The notes beneath the pieces were generated by a model that had not been told where the DNA came from, searched no databases, and worked only from the letters and a program-made list of their open reading frames with translations. A stretch of 20,732 bases of DNA, taken from contig CAZTDD010000118.1 of assembly GCA_964612675.1 (NCBI GenBank), positions 1-20,732 of the forward strand, written 5' to 3'. Positions 11,809-20,653 of the stretch are shown here, in pieces. Position 1 is the stretch's first letter. Every line of letters begins with the position of its first letter. Position numbers and translations under genes: made by a program. The DNA comes from CAZTDD01 sp964612675 (GTDB lineage: Bacteria; Hinthialibacterota; Hinthialibacteria; Hinthialibacterales; JAKPRU01).

Positions 11809-14628
11809 GTGAACGACGTCGCCATCACAGAAAGCGGAAAATTAGTTCGGAACGACGAATCGCGCTCAAACGGTGCGATTGGTATTGAACGTAACGAAAG
11901 TGGATTGCGTGTCCATAGACGGTGGACCACATCGGGGCGGGACCCTTTCGATGATGTGACCTGGGAGAAACGGTCTGCGACAATCACGAATGAAAAAGGC
12001 AACGTCGTTTTTGAGCAGGACGATATTGAGATCCCGTCATTCTGGTCGCAAATGGCCACCAACGTAGTCGTTTCGAAGTATTTCCGCAGCAAGGGCAAGA
12101 ACTCGGAGCGCGAGCGAAGCGCCCGGGAGCTGATCGGTCGTGTCGTTCGCACCATCCATGAATGGGGAAAGAAACAGGGCTATTTCGCGTCCGATGAAGA
12201 CGGTCAGGCGTTCGCGGACGAATTGACCTACCTTCTCCTCCACCAAAAAGCCTCCTTTAACAGTCCCGTTTGGTTCAATGTAGGTGTCGAGGCCAAGCCG
12301 CAGTGTTCCGCCTGTTTTATCAACTCCGTGGAAGACACGATGGAGTCGATTTTGGATCTGGCCAAGATCGAAGGGATGTTGTTCAAATACGGTTCCGGAA
12401 CCGGAACCAATTTTTCGTCGTTGCGGTCTTCACGGGAAAAACTCGCCGGGGGCGGGACCGCTTCGGGACCGGTTTCATTCATGAAGGGCTATGACGCGTT
12501 CGCCGGGGTGATTAAATCCGGCGGAAAGACGCGCCGAGCCGCCAAAATGGTGATTCTCAATATCGATCACCCGGACATTGCCGAGTTTATCAATTGCAAG
12601 GTCAATGAAGAGAAAAAGGCGTGGGCTTTGATCGACGCGGGCTATGACGGGTCGTTCAACGGCGAAGCGTACTCCTCCATCTTCTTCCAGAATTCCAACA
12701 ACAGCGTGCGTGTGACGGACGAATTCATGGTGGCGGCGGAACGCGACGACGAGTGGAAAACGCGGGCCGTCGTCTCCGGCGAGATTATGGACAGCTACAA
12801 AGCCCGCGACCTCATGAAAATGATTTCGGAAGGGACGCACACATGCGGCGACCCCGGGATGCAGTTCCATACAACAGTCAACAAATGGCACACCTGCCCC
12901 AACAGTGGGCCGATCAACGCGTCCAATCCATGCTCGGAGTTCATGTTTCTCGATAACTCCGCCTGCAATCTCGCCTCTCTGAACCTGATGCGCTTTCAGG
13001 ACAAGGACGGCCAATTCGATACCGATGCCTTTCGCCAAGCTGTCGGTATTGTGCTGCTTGCCCAGGAGATTATTGTCGATAACGCCAACTATCCGACCGA
13101 CCCCATCGGGGGCAACAGCGCCGAGTTTCGTCCGCTCGGATTGGGATACGCCAATCTGGGCGCACTTTTGATGTCGCGCGGTTTTCCCTATGACAGCGAC
13201 GAAGGGCGTGCTTATGCAGCCACGGTTACCGCCCTTATGACCGGTGAGGCGTATGCCGCAAGCGCCAAAATCGCCTCGCGTGTCGGTCCGTTCAAACACT
13301 TTGAAACGAATCGCGAACCGATGTTGAAAGTAATGGAAAAACATCGTGACGCCCTCAAAGATGTCCAGGCCGAAATGGTTCCAATCCACCTGTACGATGC
13401 GGCAAGACAATCCTGGGACCGCGCGTTGGAACTCGGTCATCGCCACGGCTACCGCAATTCTCAGGTCTCGCTTCTGGCCCCGACCGGTACCATCGCGTTC
13501 ATGATGGATTGCGATACGACAGGGATCGAGCCGGATATCGCTTTGGTCAAGTACAAGAAACTCGTCGGCGGCGGGATGCTGAAACTCGTCAATCAGACAG
13601 TCGCCCAAGCCCTCACTAAGCTCGGCTACGGCGACGAGCAAATCAAAGAAATTATTGAGTACATCGACGAGAACGACACAATCGAGGGCGCTCCGCACCT
13701 GATGGAGACGCATCTCCCGGTTTTCGACTGCGCGTTCACGCCCGCGCAGGGCGAGCGCTCGATCTCCACGATGGGCCATATCCTAATGATGGGAGCGGTA
13801 CAGCCGTTTCTGTCGGGCGCTATTTCGAAGACGGTGAATATGCGCCATGAAGCGAGTGTCGACGACGTTACCGATGCCTATATGGAAGCCTGGAAACAGG
13901 GGCTGAAAGCAATTGCGATTTATCGCGACGGCTGCAAACGCACCCAACCGCTCAATACAAGTCTGCAGGAACGTAAGAAAGAAGAAAAGAAAGAACTGGT
14001 AGCAACAAAGCCCGCGGCCCAACCCTACCGTCGCCGTCTGCCGGATACGCGGGAAGCGATTACGCACAAATTCAGCGTAGGCGGCCATGAGGGATATATC
14101 ACGGTGGGGATGTATGAAGATGGAACGCCGGGCGAGATCTTCTTGACCATGGCGAAAGAGGGAAGCGTGGTTTCGGGGCTTGTCGATTGTTTCGCGACCG
14201 CGATTTCGATGACGCTTCAGTATGGTGTACCGTTGCGGGTATTGGTGGATAAGTTTAGCCACGTACGTTTCGAACCGGCGGGATGGACCAGCAATCCGCA
14301 GGTTCGTATGGCGAAGTCGATTGTGGATTACATTTTCCGTTGGCTTGCGTCGAAGTTTTTGACCGAAGACGAATGGCAGCGTGTGGGGGTTCTCAATGGC
14401 ACGAAGCGGCCCACCGCGATCGATGTTGCTCAAGCGGAACAAGAGACACAGACATCTTCCGACGATACCTCCGGCAATCAGGAAGGTCCCGAACCGGCCT
14501 CGACCGACGCGTTCACGTTCAAGGTACAGGATGACGCGCCGCCGTGTGCGGATTGCGGTGCCATCATGGTCCGAAGCGGGACCTGCTACAAGTGCCTGAA
14601 CTGCGGAGCCACAAGCGGCTGTTCGTGA
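11809..14628 (+). CDS. nrdJ: Class II (adenosylcobalamin-dependent) ribonucleotide reductase
   Basis: A 939-residue protein starting at GTG 11809, 7 nt after AAAGGAGG. It reduces ribonucleotides to deoxyribonucleotides with adenosylcobalamin as radical source, so it needs no oxygen. Visible landmarks are 'ASFNSPVWFNVG', 'PQCSACFIN' (Cys166, half of the redox disulphide), 'KYGSGTGTNFSSLR', the catalytic 'NPCSE' (Asn373, thiyl Cys375, Glu377), 'LLAPTGTIAFMMDCDTTGIEP' and, after a long linker, a C-terminal zinc ribbon (Cys913, 916, 926, 929, 932, 938) that also carries the reducing cysteines. The length is normal for NrdJ. There is no N-terminal ATP cone. Tandem NrdR-like boxes and a promoter lie directly upstream, so NrdR repression is likely. 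It is convergent with the queuosine operon. Confidence 0.95.
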   Translation: MNDVAITESGKLVRNDESRSNGAIGIERNESGLRVHRRWTTSGRDPFDDVTWEKRSATITNEKGNVVFEQDDIEIPSFWSQMATNVVVSKYFRSKGKNSERERSARELIGRVVRTIHEWGKKQGYFASDEDGQAFADELTYLLLHQKASFNSPVWFNVGVEAKPQCSACFINSVEDTMESILDLAKIEGMLFKYGSGTGTNFSSLRSSREKLAGGGTASGPVSFMKGYDAFAGVIKSGGKTRRAAKMVILNIDHPDIAEFINCKVNEEKKAWALIDAGYDGSFNGEAYSSIFFQNSNNSVRVTDEFMVAAERDDEWKTRAVVSGEIMDSYKARDLMKMISEGTHTCGDPGMQFHTTVNKWHTCPNSGPINASNPCSEFMFLDNSACNLASLNLMRFQDKDGQFDTDAFRQAVGIVLLAQEIIVDNANYPTDPIGGNSAEFRPLGLGYANLGALLMSRGFPYDSDEGRAYAATVTALMTGEAYAASAKIASRVGPFKHFETNREPMLKVMEKHRDALKDVQAEMVPIHLYDAARQSWDRALELGHRHGYRNSQVSLLAPTGTIAFMMDCDTTGIEPDIALVKYKKLVGGGMLKLVNQTVAQALTKLGYGDEQIKEIIEYIDENDTIEGAPHLMETHLPVFDCAFTPAQGERSISTMGHILMMGAVQPFLSGAISKTVNMRHEASVDDVTDAYMEAWKQGLKAIAIYRDGCKRTQPLNTSLQERKKEEKKELVATKPAAQPYRRRLPDTREAITHKFSVGGHEGYITVGMYEDGTPGEIFLTMAKEGSVVSGLVDCFATAISMTLQYGVPLRVLVDKFSHVRFEPAGWTSNPQVRMAKSIVDYIFRWLASKFLTEDEWQRVGVLNGTKRPTAIDVAQAEQETQTSSDDTSGNQEGPEPASTDAFTFKVQDDAPPCADCGAIMVRSGTCYKCLNCGATSGCS

Positions 14629-14638
14629 GACGTGCTTA

Positions 14639-14661
14639 GCTGAGATCAAGACATGCTCAGC
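14639..14661. terminator. Hairpin between convergent nrdJ and queE
   Basis: GCTGAG (14639-14644) and CTCAGC (14656-14661) form a 6-bp stem with an 11-nt loop in the 53-nt gap between the two convergent stop codons. No strong U-tract is present on either strand. It could serve both transcripts. Confidence 0.3.
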
Positions 14662-14681
14662 CTCAAACACCCGCAGCTCGG

Positions 14682-15323
14682 TCAAGGCAAACCGAGAATC
14701 TTATGCACCTGTATGCTGAGTCTCCATTGGGGATGATTCAGACAGTATTCGACAGCATGTCGAGTATTGCTCTCACGTTCCGGACCGTCGATCGGCTGAA
14801 GGAAGAAATTTCGGAAATTGAATTGCTCATAGTCCGCAGGGTTCATACCTTCTTGCGGATACGCGAGCTTCAGCTCGCCCCCTTCTTGGATTACTAAGTC
14901 AGTCTCGGCCTTCGGACTAACACAAACCCAATCCAAACCCCCAGGAGCGTGGATTGTGCCGTTCGTCTCCACAGCGACTTCGAAATTCAGTTTGTGCAGC
15001 TCGGAAATAAGCGACTCATCCAGCTGCAGCAGCGGTTCGCCGCCGGTCATCACGACAAAAGGTCGTGCACCCGTCCGCAAATCCTTCGGCCATTTGTCAC
15101 ATATCGCCTTGGCCAGCTCTTCCGCCGACTCGAATCGTCCACCGCCGGAACCGTCCGTACCGACGAAATCCGTATCGCAAAACCGGCAAACAGCACGCGC
15201 CCTGTCTTCCTCACGCCCGGACCAAAGATTACATCCCGCGAACCGGCAAAGCACAGCAGGCCGGCCCACCTGTGCGCCTTCCCCCTGAAGCGTGTAAATA
15301 ATCTCCTTGATCGTGTAGTTCAT
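14682..15323 (-). CDS. queE: 7-carboxy-7-deazaguanine synthase (radical SAM)
   Basis: A 213-residue protein whose ATG overlaps the queC stop codon (ATGA). QueE converts 6-carboxytetrahydropterin to 7-carboxy-7-deazaguanine by a radical SAM ring contraction in the cytoplasm. The N-terminus has 'EIIYTLQGEGAQVGRPAVLC', and the iron-sulphur cysteines are Cys31, Cys46 and Cys49 (CX14CX2C, with 'CRFCDTDF'), the arrangement known for QueE. 'VVMTGGEPLLQ' and 'VAVETNGT' complete the usual pattern. The frame continues open to 15695, but that lies inside queC. It is third in the queF-queC-queE operon. Confidence 0.93.
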   Translation of the reverse strand: MNYTIKEIIYTLQGEGAQVGRPAVLCRFAGCNLWSGREEDRARAVCRFCDTDFVGTDGSGGGRFESAEELAKAICDKWPKDLRTGARPFVVMTGGEPLLQLDESLISELHKLNFEVAVETNGTIHAPGGLDWVCVSPKAETDLVIQEGGELKLAYPQEGMNPADYEQFNFRNFFLQPIDGPERESNTRHAVEYCLNHPQWRLSIQVHKILGLP

Positions 15324-16036
15324 TCGAGATTCGAAGACCTGCACCGATATTGAATCGGATCGTCCAATCCGCTCTCTGCAAACCCTTTTAATCGCAGGCG
15401 ACAGGCATCGCAGGCTCCGCACGCCGTTCCATCCGGTGCGGGATCGTAACAGGTGCGTGTGAGCGAATAATCGACATTGAATTCGATGCCTTTTTGTATA
15501 ATTTCGGCTTTGGTCAAATGAATCAGCGGTGTGTGTATTTTGATTCGCTGTTTCCCCTCGACACCCGCCTTTGTTGCGAGAGCGGCCATGCGCTCGAACG
15601 CCTCGATAAATTCCGGTCGGCAATCGGGATAGCCGCTGTAATCGAGAGCGTTGACACCGATGAAGATGTCGTTCGCTCGAAGAACCTCCGCCCACGCCAA
15701 CGCATAGGAAAGAAACAGTGTGTTCCGCGCGGGAACATAGGTCACCGGAATGTCGCTGCCCATCTCCTGCTGTGTTCGGTCTTTCGGGACTTCGATATCA
15801 TCGGTCAGAGCGGAACCGCCGAACTGATAGAGGCCGACATCGAGGATAATGTGTTTCACGACACTGTATCGTTCCGCGATTTTTCGCGCGGCCTCGATTT
15901 CAACTGCGTGCCGCTGCCCGTACCGGAATGTGAGGGCGTAGAGATCGAATCCTCTGCTTTGAGCGATTGCGAGCGTTGTCGTGGAATCCATCCCTCCGCT
16001 CAGCAGCACAACCGCCTTTTGTTTTTCTTCGTTCAT
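15320..16036 (-). CDS. queC: 7-cyano-7-deazaguanine (preQ0) synthase
   Basis: A 238-residue PP-loop ATPase that converts 7-carboxy-7-deazaguanine and ammonia to preQ0 with ATP. The pyrophosphate loop 'VVLLSGGMDS' is at residues 9-18. Near the C-terminus, Cys196, Cys206, Cys209 and Cys212 (C..DGTACGACDAC) form the zinc site of QueC. Its ATG overlaps the queF stop and its stop overlaps the queE start, so all three genes are translationally coupled. Confidence 0.95.
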   Translation of the reverse strand: MNEEKQKAVVLLSGGMDSTTTLAIAQSRGFDLYALTFRYGQRHAVEIEAARKIAERYSVVKHIILDVGLYQFGGSALTDDIEVPKDRTQQEMGSDIPVTYVPARNTLFLSYALAWAEVLRANDIFIGVNALDYSGYPDCRPEFIEAFERMAALATKAGVEGKQRIKIHTPLIHLTKAEIIQKGIEFNVDYSLTRTCYDPAPDGTACGACDACRLRLKGFAESGLDDPIQYRCRSSNLE

Positions 16037-16389
16037 TTCTCTTCCGCGTTTTTCTCGTAGATGGCTGTCACTTTTGTGCCGATTCCGCCACGCGCATTAA
16101 AATCTCCCTCGACCTTCATCCAGTGCGGTTCGCACGCTTCGACAAGATCGTCGAGAATCTTGTTGGTCGCCATCTCGTAGAAAATCCCTTCGTTGCGGTA
16201 ACCGAACAAATACAATTTCAGGGATTTCAATTCGATACATTTCTTGTCCGGGATGTACTCGATGTGAATCGTCCCAAAATCCGGGTTTCCGGTGCGCGGG
16301 CACACCGAGGTGAACTCGGGGCATGAAATGTCGATCGTATACCGTCGATTCGGGTAGGCGTTGTCGAATGTTTCGATTTCGTGGTGCAT
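16033..16389 (-). CDS. queF: NADPH-dependent 7-cyano-7-deazaguanine reductase (type I, short)
   Basis: A 118-residue protein of the short, unimodular QueF type. It reduces the nitrile of preQ0 to the amine of preQ1, which is then exchanged into tRNA. Catalytic Cys30 and Asp37 lie in 'FTSVCPRTGNPDFG'; the substrate-recognition motif 'ELKSLKLY' and the C-terminal 'FNARGGIGT' are also present. QueF marks the bacterial queuosine branch rather than archaeosine. It is first in the operon; AAGGGAAG lies about 3 nt before the ATG at 16389. I saw no preQ1 riboswitch in the short leader shared with the divergent permease gene. No queD homologue lies in the window. Confidence 0.94.
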   Translation of the reverse strand: MHHEIETFDNAYPNRRYTIDISCPEFTSVCPRTGNPDFGTIHIEYIPDKKCIELKSLKLYLFGYRNEGIFYEMATNKILDDLVEACEPHWMKVEGDFNARGGIGTKVTAIYEKNAEEK

Positions 16390-16539
16390 GATCTTCCCTT
16401 GCTGGTTGATTCGTAGCCGCGTCGAATGCGGATCTTCCTATTCAGCTTTGTCTGTAGTGGAGTATCCTATCGTCGGTTCGGAGTGAATTCCACTCGGCAT
16501 AACAATGACAGTGGCCGTTGGTGTCACCTGGAGGGCGAT

Positions 16540-17433
16540 ATGCTGTTTCCTGTCTCGGGAGTAGAAACGCCGATCTGGGTTCCTCCGCTGGTCGCGTTCG
16601 GGATTTCGTATTGTACCTCGATGGCGGGGGTGTCCGGGGCGTTTCTGATTCTTCCGTTTCAGATGACTGTATTGGGATTTGTGAGCCCGGCGGTCACGGC
16701 CACCAACCTTGTCTATAACGTGGTCGCCATTCCGAGTGGGGTCTATCGGTACCTGCGCGAAGGCCGATTAATCTGGCCGCTTACATGGATCGTTGTCGTC
16801 GGTACGATGCCCGGCCTTGTTCTTGGTGTCTTCATCCGTCTGACCTATCTTCCAAATCCGAAACCTTTCAAAGCCTTTGTTGGGTGTGTTCTTCTGTACA
16901 TCGGCGCCCGTTTGTTCTGGGATATCGTGAAAGCCCCGGGAAAAGCGCAACCCAAGGAAAAGTCCAAGGATTGGGCGGTAGTTGTAGAGGAATTCAGCTA
17001 TCGTCGCTTGGCGTTCTTATTCCAAGGCCAACGCCACGAATGTCCGACAGTCGGTGTTTTTATCCTGTCTCTGGTTGTCGGTGTTATCGGCGGCACGTAT
17101 GGAATTGGGGGCGGTGCGATTATCGCACCGTTCTTCGTAGCAATTTATGGGTTGCCGGTGCATACAGTGGCCGGCGCCACCCTAATGGGAACGTTTGTGA
17201 CTTCGGTGGCCGGCGTTTCCTTCTATCGTCTTCTCCAACCGTTCTACGCGTCGACCGGCATGAACGTGGCTCCCGATTGGCTGCTGGGTTTCTTGTTCGG
17301 GGTGGGCGGTCTTGCGGGGATGTATCTGGGTGCCCGGACGCAGCGTTTCGTACCTGCTCGCATCCTCAAAACATTTCTGGGAATCCTTCTGCTCGCCGTC
17401 GCGTTACGGTACTTGGCCGGCTATTTCTTCTGA
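16540..17433 (+). CDS. TSUP-family membrane permease (TauE/SafE-like)
   Basis: The ATG at 16540 follows GGAGGG at about 5-6 nt and gives 297 residues; the frame opens further upstream at 16426, but that extension is polar and lacks a ribosome binding site. The protein has about eight hydrophobic helices in two halves. Each half begins with a similar small-residue-rich helix: 'GISYCTSMAGVSGAFLILPF' and 'VVGVIGGTYGIGGGAIIAPF'. This internal duplication with 'G.GG....P' is the hallmark of the TSUP family (sulphite exporter TauE/SafE, PF01925). A charged cytoplasmic loop separates the halves (~145-185). Family members move sulphite, sulphoacetate or other organosulphur anions; the substrate cannot be read from sequence. 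It diverges from queF. Confidence 0.85.
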   Translation: MLFPVSGVETPIWVPPLVAFGISYCTSMAGVSGAFLILPFQMTVLGFVSPAVTATNLVYNVVAIPSGVYRYLREGRLIWPLTWIVVVGTMPGLVLGVFIRLTYLPNPKPFKAFVGCVLLYIGARLFWDIVKAPGKAQPKEKSKDWAVVVEEFSYRRLAFLFQGQRHECPTVGVFILSLVVGVIGGTYGIGGGAIIAPFFVAIYGLPVHTVAGATLMGTFVTSVAGVSFYRLLQPFYASTGMNVAPDWLLGFLFGVGGLAGMYLGARTQRFVPARILKTFLGILLLAVALRYLAGYFF

Positions 17434-17492
17434 TCGGATCGGGCGGGAATACACCGTCTATCGCTTCTCAAGGCAACACAACAAACAAACGT

Positions 17493-17933
17493 TCACGCAA
17501 CGCTGGATTTGCGGCGTTTCTTCTCCAGCGGTTGTGTTACGTTCAAGAATTCTTGAAACGGAGCCGTGTCTTTTGCCGCAAGAAAACCGCGCGCCAGGAT
17601 CGTCGTTGCTCGCTCGCGTAAATGAAGGATATCCGGTATGCGATCCGGTTCGGGTTTGAAATCTCCACCCGCGAGGCGAAGATACTCCAGGCCTTTGTTG
17701 ATATGATAGGCCGCACGCTGCGCCTGGCTCGGCGTGACTCCGGTCTCCGCCATTTGCCTAAGCGCACGGACAAACAAAACGGCGGCATTCCGCTGCGCCA
17801 CCTCAGAGCGGCGGCGCGCCTCGGCTCTCGTCGTGATGCGATTCATTGACCGGATCGTCAACCCAATAATCACGACGAACAACAGGCCGCTGACAAGCAG
17901 CCCCACAATGGTCCCGATAGGAACCCCCTCCAT
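17493..17933 (-). CDS. Small single-pass membrane protein of unknown function
   Basis: The frame opens at ATG 17954, but that start has its purine motif only 1 nt away, whereas the in-frame ATG at 17933 has GGAGG at 9 nt. I therefore prefer 17933 (146 residues). Residues ~5-25 form a transmembrane helix (IGTIVGLLVSGLLFVVIIGL). The rest is cytoplasmic or periplasmic, charged and helical, with 'AEARRRSEVAQRNAAVLFVR' and a TPR-like helical stretch 'AQRAAYHINKGLEYLRLAGG'. No family is recognised. It is convergent with the permease gene and divergent from aroA. Confidence 0.6.
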   Translation of the reverse strand: MEGVPIGTIVGLLVSGLLFVVIIGLTIRSMNRITTRAEARRRSEVAQRNAAVLFVRALRQMAETGVTPSQAQRAAYHINKGLEYLRLAGGDFKPEPDRIPDILHLRERATTILARGFLAAKDTAPFQEFLNVTQPLEKKRRKSSVA

Positions 17934-18163
17934 CGTCCCATACCTCCAATACATGCCTCCCGAGGCAATGATATTGTATCACAACCACAACTGACTGCAA
18001 CAGAAAAAAGCATAATGTAAAACATGATGAAGGTTGCGGAAGTCGTTAGGTTCTGATTTGCCTTCTGTTACAAACAATTTCTGTCGCGGGAGTTGACCGC
18101 AGCTCCTTGAGTTTGCTAACGTTCCCGCTATTCTTCATGCCAACTCTCAGAGAGGCCACGCCC

Positions 18164-19453
18164 ATGAGGCTACTTGTCAATCCCAGCACGGTTTCGGGGG
18201 AAGTGAAGATTCCCGGCTCGAAATCCCACACGATTCGTGCCGTGGTCATCGCCACCCTCGCTGAAGGTCGTTCGTCTTTGCTCGATCCACTCGACTCTCT
18301 CGATACCCGATCTGCCGCGGGAGCCTGTTCGGCGCTCGGAGCACGAATCGAGTTGTCCGAAAAAGAATGGACCATCGAAGGGACCGGCGGCGAGCCGAGT
18401 GTACCGGAAAATGTCATCGATGTCGGCAACAGCGGCACGACCCTCAGGACGACGTTGAGTACCGCCGCCCTTGCTTCCGGCTATACGGTTTTCACCGGCG
18501 ACCATCAGATTCGCTCGCGACCGGTGGGACCGCTGGTGCGGTCGCTATGCGATCTCGGAGCCACTGCGTTCACGACACGAGGAACCGAAACGCCACCCGT
18601 TGTGGTGGGCGGAAGACTGAACGGCGGCGAAACAACCATCGAGTGTGTCACCTCTCAATATCTGACCAGCCTGCTTTTGAATCTGCCGGTAGCTGAAAAG
18701 CGGTCGACGATCCATGTTCCTTTGCTTTATGAAAAACCGTATGTCGGCATGACGCTTTGGTGGCTCGATCTCTGCGGAATCCGTTTGCAGCGTGACGGAT
18801 ACGAACACTTCGAGATCGAAGGCGGCCAGCGCTATGATCCTTTTTCGCAACTCATTCCGGCAGATTTCTCCTCCGCTACGTTCTTCTTAGTCGCTGCCGC
18901 GGTCACCGGAGGTCGTCTCACTCTCCGGGGACTGGATATGACCGATACACAGGGCGACAAAGCCGTGGTTTCGATGTTGGAAGAGATGGGCGCAAGAATC
19001 ACGCACGAGGAAATGGCAGTTACGATTGAGGGAGGATCGCTCTCCGGCGGCGAGTTTGATTTGAACGAAACGCCGGACGCACTTCCGGCCATGGCTGTGG
19101 CGGGCGCCTGCGCACAGGGTACCACACGGCTTGTGAACGTGCCTCAAGCCCGCCTGAAAGAAACCGACCGGATCGCTGTGATGTGCGCCGAACTTACGAA
19201 AATGGGAGTCCAAGTGGAAGAACTCGAAGATGGTATGGTGATCCACGGCGGTTCTTTGAATGGCGCATTGGTCGACGGTCATCACGATCACCGTGTGGTC
19301 ATGGCACTCTCGGTGGCGGGGATGGTGGCGAAAGGCACAACAGAAATCGAGACCGCCGAGGCGGCCGCTGTTACATTCCCGACGTATGTGAATCTAATGC
19401 GGTCTATTGGAGCGGATCTACAGGAAACTCAGACGCCCGGCCCGGTGCGATAG
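18164..19453 (+). CDS. aroA: 3-phosphoshikimate 1-carboxyvinyltransferase (EPSP synthase)
   Basis: I choose ATG 18164 (429 residues), preceded by GAGAGG; upstream in-frame ATGs at 18107 and 18137 add a non-conserved stretch. The enzyme joins shikimate-3-phosphate and PEP to give EPSP, the sixth shikimate step. Landmarks are 'PGSKSHTIRA' (Lys20, Arg25), 'GNSGTTLRTT' (residues 88-97; Gly91 matches E. coli Gly96), 'TSQYLTSLLL', equivalent to the class I motif 'SSQFLTALL', the catalytic-Asp region 'FSSATFFLVAAAV', and 'RLKETDRI'. Thr96 replaces the residue equivalent to E. coli Pro101. Gene aroC follows after 45 nt, so the two probably form an operon. Confidence 0.93.
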   Translation: MRLLVNPSTVSGEVKIPGSKSHTIRAVVIATLAEGRSSLLDPLDSLDTRSAAGACSALGARIELSEKEWTIEGTGGEPSVPENVIDVGNSGTTLRTTLSTAALASGYTVFTGDHQIRSRPVGPLVRSLCDLGATAFTTRGTETPPVVVGGRLNGGETTIECVTSQYLTSLLLNLPVAEKRSTIHVPLLYEKPYVGMTLWWLDLCGIRLQRDGYEHFEIEGGQRYDPFSQLIPADFSSATFFLVAAAVTGGRLTLRGLDMTDTQGDKAVVSMLEEMGARITHEEMAVTIEGGSLSGGEFDLNETPDALPAMAVAGACAQGTTRLVNVPQARLKETDRIAVMCAELTKMGVQVEELEDGMVIHGGSLNGALVDGHHDHRVVMALSVAGMVAKGTTEIETAEAAAVTFPTYVNLMRSIGADLQETQTPGPVR

Positions 19454-19498
19454 GGCTTTCTAGGATAAATCAATCTCAAAAATGAAAGGTAAAGAGCC

Positions 19499-20653
19499 AT
19501 GTTGGGAAACAGTTTCGGACGTGCTTTCCGCGTATATGCCTGCGGGGAATCATACGGGGAAGCGCTGCAGATTATCGTCGATGGCGTACCTGCGGGAATA
19601 CCGCTCGAGAACGCCGATGTACAAAAAGAATTGGACCGCAGACGACCCGGCCAAAGCGCAATCGATTCGCCGCGAGGTGAGACCGATCGGGTCGAGATTG
19701 TCGCCGGCCTGATGGAAGGCGTTACCACCGGTGCGCCGGTCGGACTGCTGATCCGCAATGTCGATCGGCAGAAGATCCATGTCGATCAGTACCGTGAGGT
19801 GAAGGATCTGATGCGCCCCGGACATGCGGAGCACACCTTCTATTATAAGTACGGTCAATTCACCGATTGGTGTGGAGCCGGGCGTGCGAGCGGCCGCGAA
19901 ACCGCCTGCCGTGTCGCCGCAGGCGCGGTGGCCAAGAAAATCCTCGAGCGAGAAGACATTCAGGTCGCTGGCTATGTGAAAGAGCTGTTCGGTGTCGAGT
20001 CGAAAGACGTCACATTTGATGAGATCCTCGAACACGCTGAAAAGAACATCGTCCGCTGTCCCGACCACGAGGCGGCGGAGAAGATGATCGCTGAATGTCT
20101 CAAAATCAAAGAAGAAGGCGATACCTGCGGCGGTATCGTGGAACTCCGCGCACGCGGCGTACCCCCCGGACTCGGCGAACCGGTGTTCGACAAACTCTCC
20201 GCCACTCTCGCACACGGGATTATGAGTATCGGCGCCGTCAAAGGATTCGAAATTGGTGAAGGCTTCGGCGTCACAAAGATGAAGGGATCGGAATGTAACG
20301 ATATTCCTTATGTGGAAGACGGGGAGATTAAATTTGGTACAAATCGTTCCGGCGGTATCGACGGAGGAATCTCAAACGGTGAGATGATTGTCGTCCGGAT
20401 GGCCGTGAAACCGACTTCGACCATTTCCATCGAGCAGCAGACCGTGAATCTGCCTAAGCTCGAGGCGGCGAAGCTTGGTGCGATCACACGTCGGGATCCG
20501 ACGATTTGCGGCCGAATTGTGGCGGTCGGAGAGGCCATGATGGCGATTGCGCTGGTGGATCATCTGATCCTGTGGCGTGGATACGATTCGATGCAGCAAT
20601 TCGATCATCCGTGGCGACGCCTGACAACGCCCGGCCCGGCTTGGGGAAAGTAG
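19499..20653 (+). CDS. aroC: Chorismate synthase, with an unusual Tyr in the first signature
   Basis: A 384-residue protein starting after GAAAGGTAAAGAGCC. It converts EPSP to chorismate using reduced FMN without net redox change. Most landmarks are present: 'GNSFGRAFRV', 'RRRPGQS', 'RPGHAEHTFYYKYG' (His109, the second catalytic His), 'GAGRASGRET', 'GVTKMKGSECND', 'NRSGGIDGGISNGE' and 'RRDPTICGR'. The first signature, normally GESHG, reads GESYG: Tyr19 (codon TAC at 19553-19555) replaces the invariant His. In the third signature, Arg332 stands where His or Ser is usual (R[SH]DP). The rest is full length and in frame, so this may be an active divergent form. A second chorismate synthase elsewhere could alternatively relax selection on it. 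Confidence 0.93.
   Translation: MLGNSFGRAFRVYACGESYGEALQIIVDGVPAGIPLENADVQKELDRRRPGQSAIDSPRGETDRVEIVAGLMEGVTTGAPVGLLIRNVDRQKIHVDQYREVKDLMRPGHAEHTFYYKYGQFTDWCGAGRASGRETACRVAAGAVAKKILEREDIQVAGYVKELFGVESKDVTFDEILEHAEKNIVRCPDHEAAEKMIAECLKIKEEGDTCGGIVELRARGVPPGLGEPVFDKLSATLAHGIMSIGAVKGFEIGEGFGVTKMKGSECNDIPYVEDGEIKFGTNRSGGIDGGISNGEMIVVRMAVKPTSTISIEQQTVNLPKLEAAKLGAITRRDPTICGRIVAVGEAMMAIALVDHLILWRGYDSMQQFDHPWRRLTTPGPAWGK

Noticed and set aside
12475..13779. 434-codon minus-strand frame inside nrdJ
   Set aside because: It is a shadow of a strongly coding, conserved gene; the translation resembles no family.
13783..14685. 300-codon minus-strand frame over the 3' part of nrdJ
   Set aside because: It is antisense to conserved nrdJ sequence and its zinc ribbon; no independent support.
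16785..17621. 278-codon plus-strand frame overlapping the permease gene
   Set aside because: It is an alternative frame of the permease gene; the protein is Arg/Ser-rich and without membrane helices.
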